DNA of 64,000 bases from Schistocerca nitens (lineage: Eukaryota > Arthropoda > Insecta > Orthoptera > Acrididae). Below the pieces are notes generated by a model. The model ran no database searches. It was not told the DNA's origin and saw nothing but the letters and a program-made list of their open reading frames with translations. The stretch lies in contig NC_064622.1 in assembly GCF_023898315.1 (NCBI RefSeq), forward strand, positions 353,877,234-353,941,233, read 5' to 3'. Shown in pieces: positions 1-9,724 of this stretch. The translations under genes and the position numbers were made by a program. Numbering within the stretch: position 1 is the stretch's first letter; each line of letters starts with the position of its first letter.

Positions 1-7
1 TCTAGCC

Positions 8-216
8 CACCGACCGCTGTGGCCGAGTGATTCTAGGCGCTTCAGTCTGGAACAGCGCGACCGCTACGGTCGCAGGTTCGAATCCTGCGTCGGGAATGGA
101 TGTGTGTGAGGTCCTTAGGTTAGTTAGGTTTAACTAGTTCTAAGTTCTAGGGGACTGATGACCTACAATGTTAAGTCCCATAGTGCTCAGAGCCATTTGA
201 AACATTTTTTTTTTAT
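8..216 (+). repeat. tRNA-derived SINE, type A
   Basis: The head carries a class II (Leu/Ser-like) tRNA signature: an A-box-like stretch ggccgagtgattctagg and the B box ggttcgaatcc. It is followed by a conserved body (ccttaggttagttaggttta, tagtgctcagagccatttga) and a T-rich end. The direct repeat tctagcc at 1-7 and 217-223 is the likely target duplication. It is transcribed by RNA polymerase III in such families and moved by a LINE reverse transcriptase supplied in trans. It is one of about fourteen type A copies in the window. Confidence 0.88.
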
Positions 217-244
217 TCTAGCCGAGCTATCATTAGATATATTA

Positions 245-1184
245 CACTACTGGCCATTAAAATTGCTACACTAAGAAGAAATGCAGATGATAAACGGGTA
301 TTCATTGGACAAATATACTAGAACTGACATGTGATTACACTTTCACACAATTTGGGTGCATAGATCCTGAAAAATCACTAAACAGAACAACCACCTCTGG
401 CCGTAATAATGGCCTTGATACGCCTGGGCATTGAGTCAAACAGAGCTTGGATGGCGTGTACAGGTACAGCTGCCCATGCAGCTTCAACACGATACCACAG
501 TTCATCAAGAGTAGTGACTGGCGTATTGCGGCGAGCCAGTTGTTCGGCCACCATTGACCAGACGTTTTCAATTGGTGAGAGATCTGGAGAATGTGCTGGC
601 CAGGACAGCAGTTGAACATTTTCTGTATCCAGAAAGGCCTGTATGGGACCTGCAACATGCGGTCGTGCATTATTCTGCTGAAAGGTAGGGTTTCGCAGGG
701 ATCGAATGAAGGGTAGAGCCACGGGTCGTAACACATCTAAAACCTAACGTCCACTGTTCAAAGTGGCGTCAATGCGAACAAGAGGTTACCGAGACGTGTA
801 ACCAATGGCACCCCATACCATCACGCCAGTATGGCGATGAGGAATACACGCTTCGAATGTGCGTTCACCGCGATGTCGCCAAACACGGATGCGACCATCA
901 TGATATTGTAAACAGAACCTGGATTCACCCGAAAAATGACGTTTTGCCATTTGTCCACCTAGTTTCGTCGTTGAGTACACCATTGCAGGCACTCCTGTCT
1001 GTGATGCAGCGTCAAGGGTAACCGCTGGCACGGTCTCCGAGCTGATAGTCTATACTGCTGCAAACGTCGTCGAACTGTTCGTGCAGATGGTTGTTGTCTT
1101 GCAAACGTCCCCATCTGTTGACTCAGGGATCGAGACGTTGCTGTACGATCCGTTACAGCCATGCGGATAAGATGCCTGTCATCT
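245..1184 (-). mobile_element. Tc1-like transposon, family A, 5'-truncated
   Basis: The terminal sequence at 245-271 (ggccattaaaattgctacac) matches the ends of family A copies at 16786 and 32629. The element runs on the minus strand from this 3' terminus up to about 1184, where similarity to the 32629 copy stops inside the N-terminal coding part. The 5' third and its inverted repeat are missing, so this copy cannot move by itself. Confidence 0.85.
378..1162 (-). pseudogene. Tc1-like transposase pseudogene (family A)
   Basis: This is a DDE transposase of the Tc1/mariner superfamily, which cuts out and reinserts DNA at TA sites. Three minus-strand pieces in different frames (959-1162, 786-1031, 378-734) together cover most of the enzyme, so there are at least two frameshifts. 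Visible motifs are the second catalytic Asp region (FQQNNARPHVA, where the Asp is now Asn), the third region SPDLSPIENVW with its Glu, and MVWGAIGYTSR in the middle. The N-terminal DNA-binding part is mostly missing. The Asp-to-Asn change and the frameshifts mark it as dead. Confidence 0.85.
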
Positions 1185-2327
1185 CTACTGTCATTTCTAC
1201 AGGTATTGTTTATGAATTTAACTGTTGTTTTAAACTGTGATTGACTGTTACATCAAGGAAATAAATATGCTCTAAGACTGTTGTTAGTAAGTGGTTGTAT
1301 CGAAACTTATAACACAAATGTTGTCTGCTCCTTTACAACAATTTCAGCCTATTGAAACGCAGCCATGCAACAACTAATGCAGGTGACAGTGGTAATGGAG
1401 AACACTACGAAGATCATACACTGGACGCTACTTTTCACAAATTTCACTTTGACCATCAGTCCATTAGGCAACCTTCATCCCATGAATACTAAGAGTGAAT
1501 TATAGCAACGACCTGCAGGATGTCACGCTTATAATGTAACGAAATGCACGTAAATAGTAATGAATGTTTGCTTGACGACTGGAAGCTTGAAGCCTGCAGT
1601 GATGTATTTTATCTGGTAACGATATGAGCACAACTTAAAATGGTGCTTGTTTTGTGATTGGTGTCGATGATGTTGAAGCTTAATGCTGACGCTATATGTT
1701 TTGGCTAATGTTTAGAGCTTAACATGCACAGCTACATTTATACTCTGCAAACCAGTTGTCGGCGTACGGTGTATGTTATTTGTGGCACAACTGCCATTTC
1801 CCCCTTTCCTGTACCATTTCTGAAAAGTATGTGGGAAGAATGCCTGTCTACAAACTTCCATGGCAGCTCAAATATCTCTGTTTTTCTCGTCGTGGCCATT
1901 TCGCAAGACATATGCAGCAGGAAGTTATTTGTTGCCTGACCATTCTTGGCACATGCGCTCACAGAATTTTAACAGTAACTTTCTTTATGATGAACAATGC
2001 CTCTCTAGTAGTGTCTAACAATGGAGTTTTATTAACATCTCCCCAACGATCTCATGCTCACCAACCTAGCCTGTAATGAAATGTGCCACTCTTCTTTGGA
2101 CCTTTTTTTTATCCCTTTTATTAATCCTACTTGTTAAGGACCTGAAACATTAGAATTGACAGAATGAGTCTTTTGCATGACTCTTATTTCGTGAATGAGC
2201 TGTTCCAATGAATCTCAGGCTGGCATCTACTTTTCCTACATTTTTTATAAGGGTATTTGAGTTTTGATCGCTGTGAATAGGTACTTCCACATACTTCACA
2301 CTTTTATCTGTTTTCAGCTATATACCT
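1185..2327. other. Unassigned sequence
   Basis: No recognisable gene or element. Overlapping open frames around 1724-2076 are short, lie on both strands and show no family motif. Base composition is ordinary AT-rich. Confidence 0.5.
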
Positions 2328-2427
2328 GTTATATATATAAAGTGGAGTGTATGTCTGGGATTGCCTCCCAAACCCCTGGATCGATTTCAGCCAAATTTGC
2401 CTCATGGTCAAAATTTTGTTTTTTTCC

Positions 2428-2660
2428 AGGCCCTGGCATGTAGGCTGACCTGCATGGCAGGAATGTTGTGAGGGAACAGTATTGGCCTGCCAACTCAACC
2501 TGATTTGCACTGCTGCCTACATGTCAAGGCAAGAAACAGTTTCCCAGGCTCTGACATATAGGATGCCCTGCATGACAGACAAGTTCCATTGGAGTACTGT
2601 TGGCTGGCTTTATTGATGCACTTTTCATGGCAGCCTGTTTGTTGGGGGAAAATAAATGTG
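2428..2660. repeat. Diverged tandem duplication, about 115-bp units
   Basis: Two adjacent units start with similar sequence: ccaggccctggcatgtaggc near 2428 and ccaggctctgacatatagga near 2546. Each goes on to a ctgcatggcag/ctgcatgacag block and a related tail. The divergence is high and the unit belongs to no family I can name. The preceding stretch (2340-2400) resembles the 3' region of an unidentified retroelement. Confidence 0.5.
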
Positions 2661-2689
2661 GCAATAGTATCAGCCTGCTCTATTGAACC

Positions 2690-2971
2690 GTATCACAGAG
2701 TGTACAGGTGCTGATGAGCATGGATGGTGACAGGTTAAGATGGATAAACGAGGGGATGGACAGAGTGATGGGGAGGAGGAAATGGTCAGACACAGGAGAG
2801 AAGGAGGAGATGCATAAAACTTGTGGAATATGTAGAAGAGTAGTGGATAGGTTGAAAAGGAAGAAGGGGAGATGGAGATGGAGAACCAAAGCAAGTGAGA
2901 AGGAGACAGAGACTAATCGAGGTGGGAGGATGAGGTGGATGCAAAGGGGGGGGGGGGGGAGGAGGAGGTGC
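2690..2971. repeat. Purine-rich low-complexity tract
   Basis: This is a G/A-rich stretch on the plus strand ending in a run of about 14 G at 2946-2959. It resembles the reverse complement of the pyrimidine-rich tract at 46022-46372. Open frames across it are composition artefacts. The LTR retrotransposon begins directly after it. Confidence 0.65.
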
Positions 2972-3528
2972 TGTAAGTAGGCTGTTTATGTTTTCTTATT
3001 CGTAGCGCTCTATATAAAAAATCACTGGCTGTGCTGTGTGCAGTCTGTGGGTAGTTTGCATTGTTGTCTGCCATTGTAGTGTTGGGCAGCGGCAGCTGGA
3101 TGTGAACAGCGCGTAGCGTTGCGCAGTTGGAGGTGAGCCGCCAGCAGTGGTGGATGTGGGGAGAGAGAGATGGCGGAGTTTGGAAATTTGTAAGACTGTC
3201 ATGAACTGCTATATATAATATGACTATTAAGGTAAATACAGTGTTTGTTCTCTATTAATATCTTTCATTTGCTAACTATCTCTATCAGTAGTTAGTGCCT
3301 TCTGTAGTTTGAATCTTTTATTTAGCTGGCAGTAGTGGCGCTCGCTTTATTGCAGTAGCTCGAGTAACCAAGATTTTTGTGAGGTAAGTGATTTGTGAAA
3401 GGTATAGTTTAATGTTAGTCAGGGCCATTTTTTGTAGGGAATTTTGAAAGTCAGATTGCGTTGCGCTAAAAATATTGTGTGTCAGTTTAAGCACAGTCAG
3501 GTATAATTGTTCAAAAGGGGACGTTTCA
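2972..3528 (+). repeat. 5' LTR
   Basis: It starts tgtaagtaggctgttt and ends ggggacgtttca, matching 13776-14559 once the SINE in the latter is removed. Length is 557 bp. Relative to the 3' LTR it lacks a 10-bp segment near 3003. I saw no convincing tRNA primer-binding site directly after 3528. Confidence 0.93.
3010..3019 (+). promoter_or_regulatory. Candidate TATA box in 5' LTR
   Basis: The sequence tatataaaaa lies about 40 bp into the LTR, a plausible RNA polymerase II core promoter. The 3' LTR has tatatgaaaa at the same place. A second TATA-like stretch, ctatatataatatg, lies near 3205. The start site cannot be decided from sequence. Confidence 0.4.
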
Positions 3529-3816
3529 TATGTCGACCCTTAGCCGAGGATACCTCACTGGAATCTTCTGATTTATTTCTTGTAGTTTGTGTAATTAGTG
3601 TAGCTTTTGTTTATTGCCAGCGCGTAATTATAGAGAGAATTTCCATTGTAGTTGTAGTTTTTCATTGTTGTACAGTAAAACAGTTGTGGCATGCATGTAG
3701 ATTTGCACCAAGTATTTCGCAGCTGCGCTTGCAATTAAGTAGACATTATTTCCATTGCTATGTTATTTTATTTTGCTCTTCAAATTGTGCTTTTCTGTGT
3801 TGTCGTGTGAAATATT

Positions 3817-6156
3817 GTGACAATAATGGCGTGTGAAAAACGTAATACTAGGCTCCAAAGTAAACTGAGAAATGACAGTGAAAACGAAAACAGTGTGTTA
3901 GCGCCACCGAGTAATGAATTAACTAATGATCAAAGTAGTAATTTGGTAATTGTGCATAGGGAAATGGAGCGGGCGGCAAACAATGGCGTAGACAGTGAAA
4001 CAATTAGTGAGCAGGGAAGCATTATCGATCGGTCGGTCGGCAACAGCCCGCCTCAGGAATCTGGAATGACAGGACACAATTTTGCAAATATTGTAGACTC
4101 AGGTTTTGGGTTCTCACCGTTTTCTCAAATTAGTCAAGACACATTTTCCGCTTGTCAAAATGTGAATGTTGCCGGTGCAAATTCACTGCCGAAAAGCACT
4201 GAGGAACATGTTCCAGACACCAGTGCATTGTTATTACAATTAATGCAACAAATGGGACAAAAGCTTGAAAAGTTAGACACAATGGAACAAAATCTTCAAA
4301 AGTTAGACACAATGGAACAACACCAGAGACAAACACAGCAACAATTAGACGCAATGGAACAAAAGCTTCAAAAGTTAGACTCAGTGGAACATAAGCTTGA
4401 ACAAACACGTGAAGATTTAACTACTGAGTTACATAACATCGAATCGAAATGTCAAAAAGTCTGTAATGACGTAAAAACACAAATTTGTGAGCATTTTCAA
4501 CCTATTTTTTCGCGGCATGAAAATGCATTACAGAATCACGAAGCAGCCATAAAAGAACTGCAAACCATTGTTCATGAAAATCACGACACCTTGCAAGCTA
4601 AAATTGACTCAGTTGCATCTACCGATTCGGTTACGCAACTTGCAAAAACTCAGGAAAATTTAAAGGACACAGTAAATACTCTGAAACTTGGTTCAGAAAA
4701 ACACACTGAGGAAATAAGTACACTATCGAAGAAAGTAGCCGAACTTTCGGATCAGTTCACTAACTCATCTACAAAGGTAGATGATGATCTCAATGACACA
4801 AGACCGGTAGTCTTTAATGACACAGAAGACTGCGAACAAATTAGGAAATTCAAACAAAATCAGAATCAAATAAATACGCAACACCAAAGAGAAATCCGGG
4901 AAGTACAAGATCAGCTGACACAGGTAATACAAGAGTTACGTATTTCAGAGGACACTCGCGCCCCAATACGGGAAGAGGGACATAGAAATACGGAAAAGCC
5001 ACAAAATAATAACACAGGGCATTTCGGAAACTATGAAAGAAATTGGCAAGGTGCACCGAATTTTGAAATGGAACCGCCGAAACGACGTAACAATGACCGA
5101 TATGCTATTCGCCGACACGATGATTTTGACTATAAGCTGTTCATTACTACACGTAAATTCAAAACGTTTAAGAATTCTGCCAACGACATTCATCCACAAG
5201 CGTGGCTCCATCAATTCTCTCATTGTTTTCCTCCCAACTGGTCATTGGAGCACAGGTTAGAATTTATGTGTGGCTACTTGGAGAATGAACCAGCTGTAAG
5301 AAAGCGATCGGTCATTCACGATTGTCACAGTGAAGGAGATTTTTATCATGCCTTCCTCTCAGCATATTGGTCTCAAGCTACACAAGACCGAGTAAAACAT
5401 AGCATCATAATGATGAAAAATTTCAAAGAATCTGAATTCTCCAGTCTTGTGAAATATTTTGAAGACATGTTGCACAAGAATCAATATCTTTCAAACCCAT
5501 ACAGCCCATCAGAACTCATCCGCATTTGCTTAATCAAATTACCTGAACATTTACGACATATTATTTTCGCAGGACGTTGCAAAGACGACATTGAAGCTTT
5601 TCAGGGACTGTTACAAGAACTAGAAATTGACACTGATAATCGCGGAACGCGAAAACAAGAACACAACAATTACAGGTCACATCCGTCGCAATTCCGCGAT
5701 GAAAGAAATAATAACTGGACACGACAAGGGTATTCTCACAACACAAATCGTGACCAAAACAGACACCACCCGCATGACAACCGTTGGCAGAGTAGTAATA
5801 ATTACAGGGAAAGATCACCTCTCCGCGGTAATGAATATCACAGAGACAATCAGAGAAACAGACAATATGGGAACCAAAATAATTATTATCAAGGGAGACA
5901 GAATAACTTTAGACGCAACGGTCCAGCGCGCAGTTACGACTCAGGGAGAAATTCTCCACCACGTGACCGACAAGAAAGAAACTATGGAATCTACCGACAT
6001 GACGACAGACGGTATGATCGTAACGACAGACCTGAACTGCATCAGAACTGGCGGGATTCAAACAGGGCAGGGCCCTCTCGTAACGGTGAATTTGTAGAAG
6101 TTAGGTCTCCAAATCCCAATAACGACGCGCGCCAACAAAGAGACAATAGGCAATGA
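3817..6156 (+). CDS. gag: Gag-like polyprotein of the LTR retrotransposon
   Basis: This 779-residue open frame sits directly downstream of the LTR and leader. It would form the capsid particle in which the element RNA is copied. Residues about 130-330 are rich in coiled-coil heptads, including tandem KLDTMEQ-type repeats near 150-200. Residues about 445-620 look like the capsid domain (AWLHQFSHCFPPNW, EHRLEFMCGYLENE). The last 170 residues are very rich in Arg, Asn, Gln and His and probably bind RNA; no CCHC zinc knuckle is visible. The frame ends at a UGA and pol continues in the same frame. The first in-frame ATG (3817) was chosen. The frame is intact, unlike integrase. Confidence 0.85.
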   Translation: MTIMACEKRNTRLQSKLRNDSENENSVLAPPSNELTNDQSSNLVIVHREMERAANNGVDSETISEQGSIIDRSVGNSPPQESGMTGHNFANIVDSGFGFSPFSQISQDTFSACQNVNVAGANSLPKSTEEHVPDTSALLLQLMQQMGQKLEKLDTMEQNLQKLDTMEQHQRQTQQQLDAMEQKLQKLDSVEHKLEQTREDLTTELHNIESKCQKVCNDVKTQICEHFQPIFSRHENALQNHEAAIKELQTIVHENHDTLQAKIDSVASTDSVTQLAKTQENLKDTVNTLKLGSEKHTEEISTLSKKVAELSDQFTNSSTKVDDDLNDTRPVVFNDTEDCEQIRKFKQNQNQINTQHQREIREVQDQLTQVIQELRISEDTRAPIREEGHRNTEKPQNNNTGHFGNYERNWQGAPNFEMEPPKRRNNDRYAIRRHDDFDYKLFITTRKFKTFKNSANDIHPQAWLHQFSHCFPPNWSLEHRLEFMCGYLENEPAVRKRSVIHDCHSEGDFYHAFLSAYWSQATQDRVKHSIIMMKNFKESEFSSLVKYFEDMLHKNQYLSNPYSPSELIRICLIKLPEHLRHIIFAGRCKDDIEAFQGLLQELEIDTDNRGTRKQEHNNYRSHPSQFRDERNNNWTRQGYSHNTNRDQNRHHPHDNRWQSSNNYRERSPLRGNEYHRDNQRNRQYGNQNNYYQGRQNNFRRNGPARSYDSGRNSPPRDRQERNYGIYRHDDRRYDRNDRPELHQNWRDSNRAGPSRNGEFVEVRSPNPNNDARQQRDNRQ
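6154..6156 (+). other. In-frame UGA between gag and pol
   Basis: Reading continues in the gag frame after this single stop, without another stop, into the protease (context CAA TGA CTC). Many related elements use a frameshift here. UGA followed by C is a known leaky context, so readthrough is possible. A plain nonsense mutation is equally possible in a copy that is damaged elsewhere. Confidence 0.5.
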
Positions 6157-6231
6157 CTCACACCGCTGGCAGCCACAAAACGTACTTGTGAAACTGACGA
6201 CGCAGCTGCCGTAGCTAGTAATTACGTAAGA

Positions 6232-8352
6232 ATGGAAGACATTAGGGACATCTTACTCCAGGAACACGACGTAAAACATAACATCATTGCATATCCTGTG
6301 ATTCTCATTACAGTAAATGACGTAAAATTTACGGCAGTACTTGACTCTGGCAGCCCCATTTCAGTAATTAGTGAAACAGCTTTTAGAAAATGCAACATAT
6401 CGAACGATTGCCCCACACTTCCGTTACGTGAGATTAAATTACAAGGTGCAATCTTTGGAAAAAGTGTAGATGTACGCCAACAAACCAATTTAGAATTCTT
6501 TTGTCAAAGCCACAACTTCTCTATGAACTTTCTCATTGTTCCATTATTGTCGACGGAAATTATATTGGGAGTAGACTTTTTTAATGAATACAAAGCAATC
6601 TTAAACTTTCACGATGCTGAAATGAGTTTAGAGAAAGAAGGTAAGTCAATAGCTTTGAAATTTGAAGATTGGCTCTCAAACCATGACGAAGAAATTAATC
6701 GGCTTTACCTTCTGTTGGACAACAGTTCGGAATTTTCTACGGAACTAGACACTAACAATCACTCTGCAAGTACTGACAGGGCTGATATCGACAGCATATT
6801 TCAAATTAATAAGTTAATTCAGAATAAAATTCAAACAATTGAGAATTGTAATGACACTGATAGGCAAGACCTTTTTGAGATTTTACAAGCACATTCCACA
6901 GTTTTTACTCACAAAACAGGAACAATCAAGGGATTTCAATACCAATTTCGTGTTCGTGAGCATACTAAATTTTGTGTTAGACCATACGTAATTCCGGCGC
7001 ATTATAGGGACCGTGTTAGAACAGAAGTACAATCTATGCTTGACGAGGGCATTATTGAGCCTGCAGTAAGCTCATACAACAATCCATTACATGTTGTTGA
7101 GAAGAAAAATGGATCGATCAGACTTGTCTTAGATTCGAGACAAATCAATACTATCATTATTCCTGAAACAGACAGGCCGCAAACGTTGGAAGAACTTCTT
7201 CAAAATTTTAATGGTGTAAAAGTGTTGTCTTCCATTGATCTCAGATCCAGCTTTTATCAGATCGAACTTCATCCAGAATGTAGAAAATACACAGCTTTCC
7301 TTTGTTTCGGCGTTTGTTATCAGTTTCGGAAACTTCCCTTTGGTTTGAACATTTCTTCAGCAGCATTCATTCGCGGGCTAAATTCCATATTACCTGAGTT
7401 CTTAAAACGTCACATCACCTTATATGTGGACGATATTCTAATAGCAGAAGCTTCATGGGAACAACATAATCTCATCCTCAACAGTTTGTTACGTATTTTT
7501 GCAGAATCTGGAATTACAGTTAACTTGGAAAAGTCTGAATTCGGTAGGTCAAAGGTGAGGTTTTTGGGGCATATTATTTCTTCTGAAGGCATTCAGCCGG
7601 ATCCTGAAAAGTTAGAAGCAATCAGAGCCATTCCAGTTCCATCCACAAAAAGACAAGTCCGCAGTTTTCTGGGTCTCGTAAATTTTTACCGTCGTTTTCT
7701 GAATATGCAAATTCTTGTTACACCAAAACTTTGTTCTCTCACTGGAAAAAACACTATTTGGAACTGGGACGAACAAGCACAGTTGGAATTCAATTCTTTG
7801 AAAGAATCGCTACTTAACGCGCCAATACTAGCTCATCCAGATCTGTCACAAGATTTCTGCCTTAGCACGGATTCTTCTAAAGTCGGACTTGGTGCCCATT
7901 TATTTCAAGAAGCCATAGAAAATGACACTACTGTTCAGAAAACCATTGCTTTTGCTAGCCGAGTGCTAACAAAATCTGAAAAAAATTATACCGTTACTGA
8001 ATTAGAAGCTTTAGCTATCGTTTGGGCATTTAACAAATTCCGTTTCTTTCTTTCTGGTAAGCACGTAAAAGTATACAGTGATCATCGTGCATTACAATTT
8101 CTTATGTCTTCAAAATTAAATCATGACAGGTTAAAACGTTGGGCATTGTTTCTGCAAGAATTCCGCTTCACAATAGTCTACATTCCCGGCAAGGAGAACA
8201 TTGTTGCGGACGCACTGTCACGCGCACCAGCTGGGCTTGAGAAAAGTAACACAGAAGGTAACCTCGAGAAAAATTTCAGTATTCTTTACATTCAGAAAGT
8301 CGCCTTTGAAAACTTCATCACCACATCTTTAAAGGACATTGCTCATGAATAA
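6232..8352 (+). CDS. pol: Pol: aspartic protease, reverse transcriptase and RNase H
   Basis: This 706-residue open frame runs from the first ATG; the frame is open from 6157. It cuts the polyprotein and copies element RNA into DNA. The retropepsin motif VLDSGSPISVISE is near residue 37. RT spans about 230-420 with SIDLRSSFYQIELH, LPFGLNISSAAF and the catalytic YVDD in LYVDDILIAE. The connection region has VRSFLGLVNFYRRF. RNase H starts near 545 (STDSSKVGLGAHLF) and includes the TELEALAIVWA and YSDHRAL motifs. These are Ty3/gypsy features. The frame is cut by a TAA at 8350-8352, after which integrase continues in the same frame, so the stop is probably a mutation. Confidence 0.92.
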   Translation: MEDIRDILLQEHDVKHNIIAYPVILITVNDVKFTAVLDSGSPISVISETAFRKCNISNDCPTLPLREIKLQGAIFGKSVDVRQQTNLEFFCQSHNFSMNFLIVPLLSTEIILGVDFFNEYKAILNFHDAEMSLEKEGKSIALKFEDWLSNHDEEINRLYLLLDNSSEFSTELDTNNHSASTDRADIDSIFQINKLIQNKIQTIENCNDTDRQDLFEILQAHSTVFTHKTGTIKGFQYQFRVREHTKFCVRPYVIPAHYRDRVRTEVQSMLDEGIIEPAVSSYNNPLHVVEKKNGSIRLVLDSRQINTIIIPETDRPQTLEELLQNFNGVKVLSSIDLRSSFYQIELHPECRKYTAFLCFGVCYQFRKLPFGLNISSAAFIRGLNSILPEFLKRHITLYVDDILIAEASWEQHNLILNSLLRIFAESGITVNLEKSEFGRSKVRFLGHIISSEGIQPDPEKLEAIRAIPVPSTKRQVRSFLGLVNFYRRFLNMQILVTPKLCSLTGKNTIWNWDEQAQLEFNSLKESLLNAPILAHPDLSQDFCLSTDSSKVGLGAHLFQEAIENDTTVQKTIAFASRVLTKSEKNYTVTELEALAIVWAFNKFRFFLSGKHVKVYSDHRALQFLMSSKLNHDRLKRWALFLQEFRFTIVYIPGKENIVADALSRAPAGLEKSNTEGNLEKNFSILYIQKVAFENFITTSLKDIAHE

Positions 8353-9724
8353 GATAAAGATCCGGTTTGGAAAGACATCAAAAGCAAATGGCATGAAAAG
8401 ACACACACACAGATTCGGCATTATTATCTGGTTAGAAACAACATACTGTTCAAACGCTGCACTGTTGATGATAAGCTATGGGTACTTTGCATTCCTGACG
8501 ATTTTGTTAATAAGCTCATTTGGTACATTCATTTCAGCTACGCACATTTTGGTCCACGAAAATGTTATCATATTCTTCGAACGACTTGTTATTTTAACAA
8601 TATGGAAAAGAGAATTCGAAGAGTCCTGTCTATTTGTAAACTTTATCAAAAGGCGAAACCATCTACTATCTCACATCGTGCTCCGTTGTTTCCTATCATT
8701 CCTTCTAAATTAAAAGAAATTGCTGCAGTTGATCTATTGGGACCCCTTGTCAGAACATCGAATGGATTTTCGTACGTTTAGTCGCTGTTGAACTTACTTC
8801 AAAATTTGTTTCTTTCACACCGTTACGTAAAGCCACTGGACGGTCTGTATCCAACGCCTTTGTTAAAAATTTCTTACGTGAAGTTGGACACGTTAGTAAA
8901 GTCATTTCAGATAACGGACCGCAATTCAGATCTGCTGTTTGGTCACGCATGCTTCGCAATCATAAAATCAAACCTGTTTTTATTTCATTGTACTCACCAC
9001 ATTGTAACCCATCTGAACGGATTATGAAAGAAATCAATAAGCTTTGCAGACTTTATTGTCACAGAAAGCATCAGCATTGGGACAGATATTTACACTTATT
9101 TCAAAACGTGCTGAATGAAATGCCTCATGACTCCACTGCTTTACCACCTACTCTTGTACTGAAGAATGAAAAACCACCGAACAGAATCAGAGAGCTTGTC
9201 TCGCGGTTCTAGGCGCGCAGTCCGGAACCGTGGGACTGCTACGGTCGCAGGTTCGAATCCTGCCTCGGGCATGGATGTGTGTGATGTCCTTAGGTTAGTT
9301 AGGTTTAAGTAGTTCTAAGTTCTAGGGGACTGATAACCACAGCAGTTGAGTCCCATAGTGCTCAGAGCCATTTGAACCATTTTTCAGAGAGCTTGTACCT
9401 TTCCCGAATACACGTAAACTTCGACACAAAGACATAATTGATTTGGCTATTAAAAATATAAAATCTGCAGCAGACAAAAGGAGAAAACTACACGGTAAAG
9501 CAAATGCAAAGAAATTACGTATTGGTCAGAAAGTTCTCATTAAAGCTCATTCACTGTCACATAAGAAGAAACACTTGAGTCACAAATTCTTTCTAGTTTA
9601 CAATGGACCTTACAGAATCCGACGTATACCACATGATAATTGCGTTGAAGTTGAAACTCTGCGTACTAGGAAGAGTAAAGGTTTACACCACATTTCACAT
9701 GTAAAACCGTTTATTGAAAAATAA
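8353..9724 (+). pseudogene. Integrase pseudogene, split by a frameshift and a SINE
   Basis: Integrase would join element DNA to the host chromosome. The N-terminal zinc-finger region at about 8520-8660 keeps its His pair, but the second Cys of the C-x2-C pair is Tyr. The first catalytic Asp lies in AAVDLLGP near 8725. A frameshift near 8775 moves the rest by one frame. The second Asp (VISDNGPQF, about 8909) and the Glu region (SPHCNPSERIMKEI, about 9010) follow. The frame is then cut by a SINE at 9201-9383 with 13-bp target repeats. The C-terminal part resumes after it; its last 93 residues (9443-9724) end in HHISHVKPFIEK, a basic chromodomain-like or GPY-like tail. The gene is non-functional. 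Confidence 0.9.
9201..9383 (+). repeat. SINE type A in integrase, 5'-truncated
   Basis: The 13-bp direct repeat tcagagagcttgt at 9188-9200 and 9384-9396 marks the insertion exactly. The head starts within the A box (ctcgcggttctaggcgc) and the B box ggttcgaatcc is intact. It interrupts the integrase reading frame, so it came after the retrotransposon. Confidence 0.92.

Noticed and set aside
3559..3576. Primer-binding site beginning tgg
   Set aside because: It lies 30 bases after the LTR end and does not look like the complement of a tRNA 3' end.
5627..6097. 156-codon overlapping frame in gag
   Set aside because: It sits in the repetitive Arg/Asn-rich end of gag and its Thr/Ile bias follows from the codon shift.
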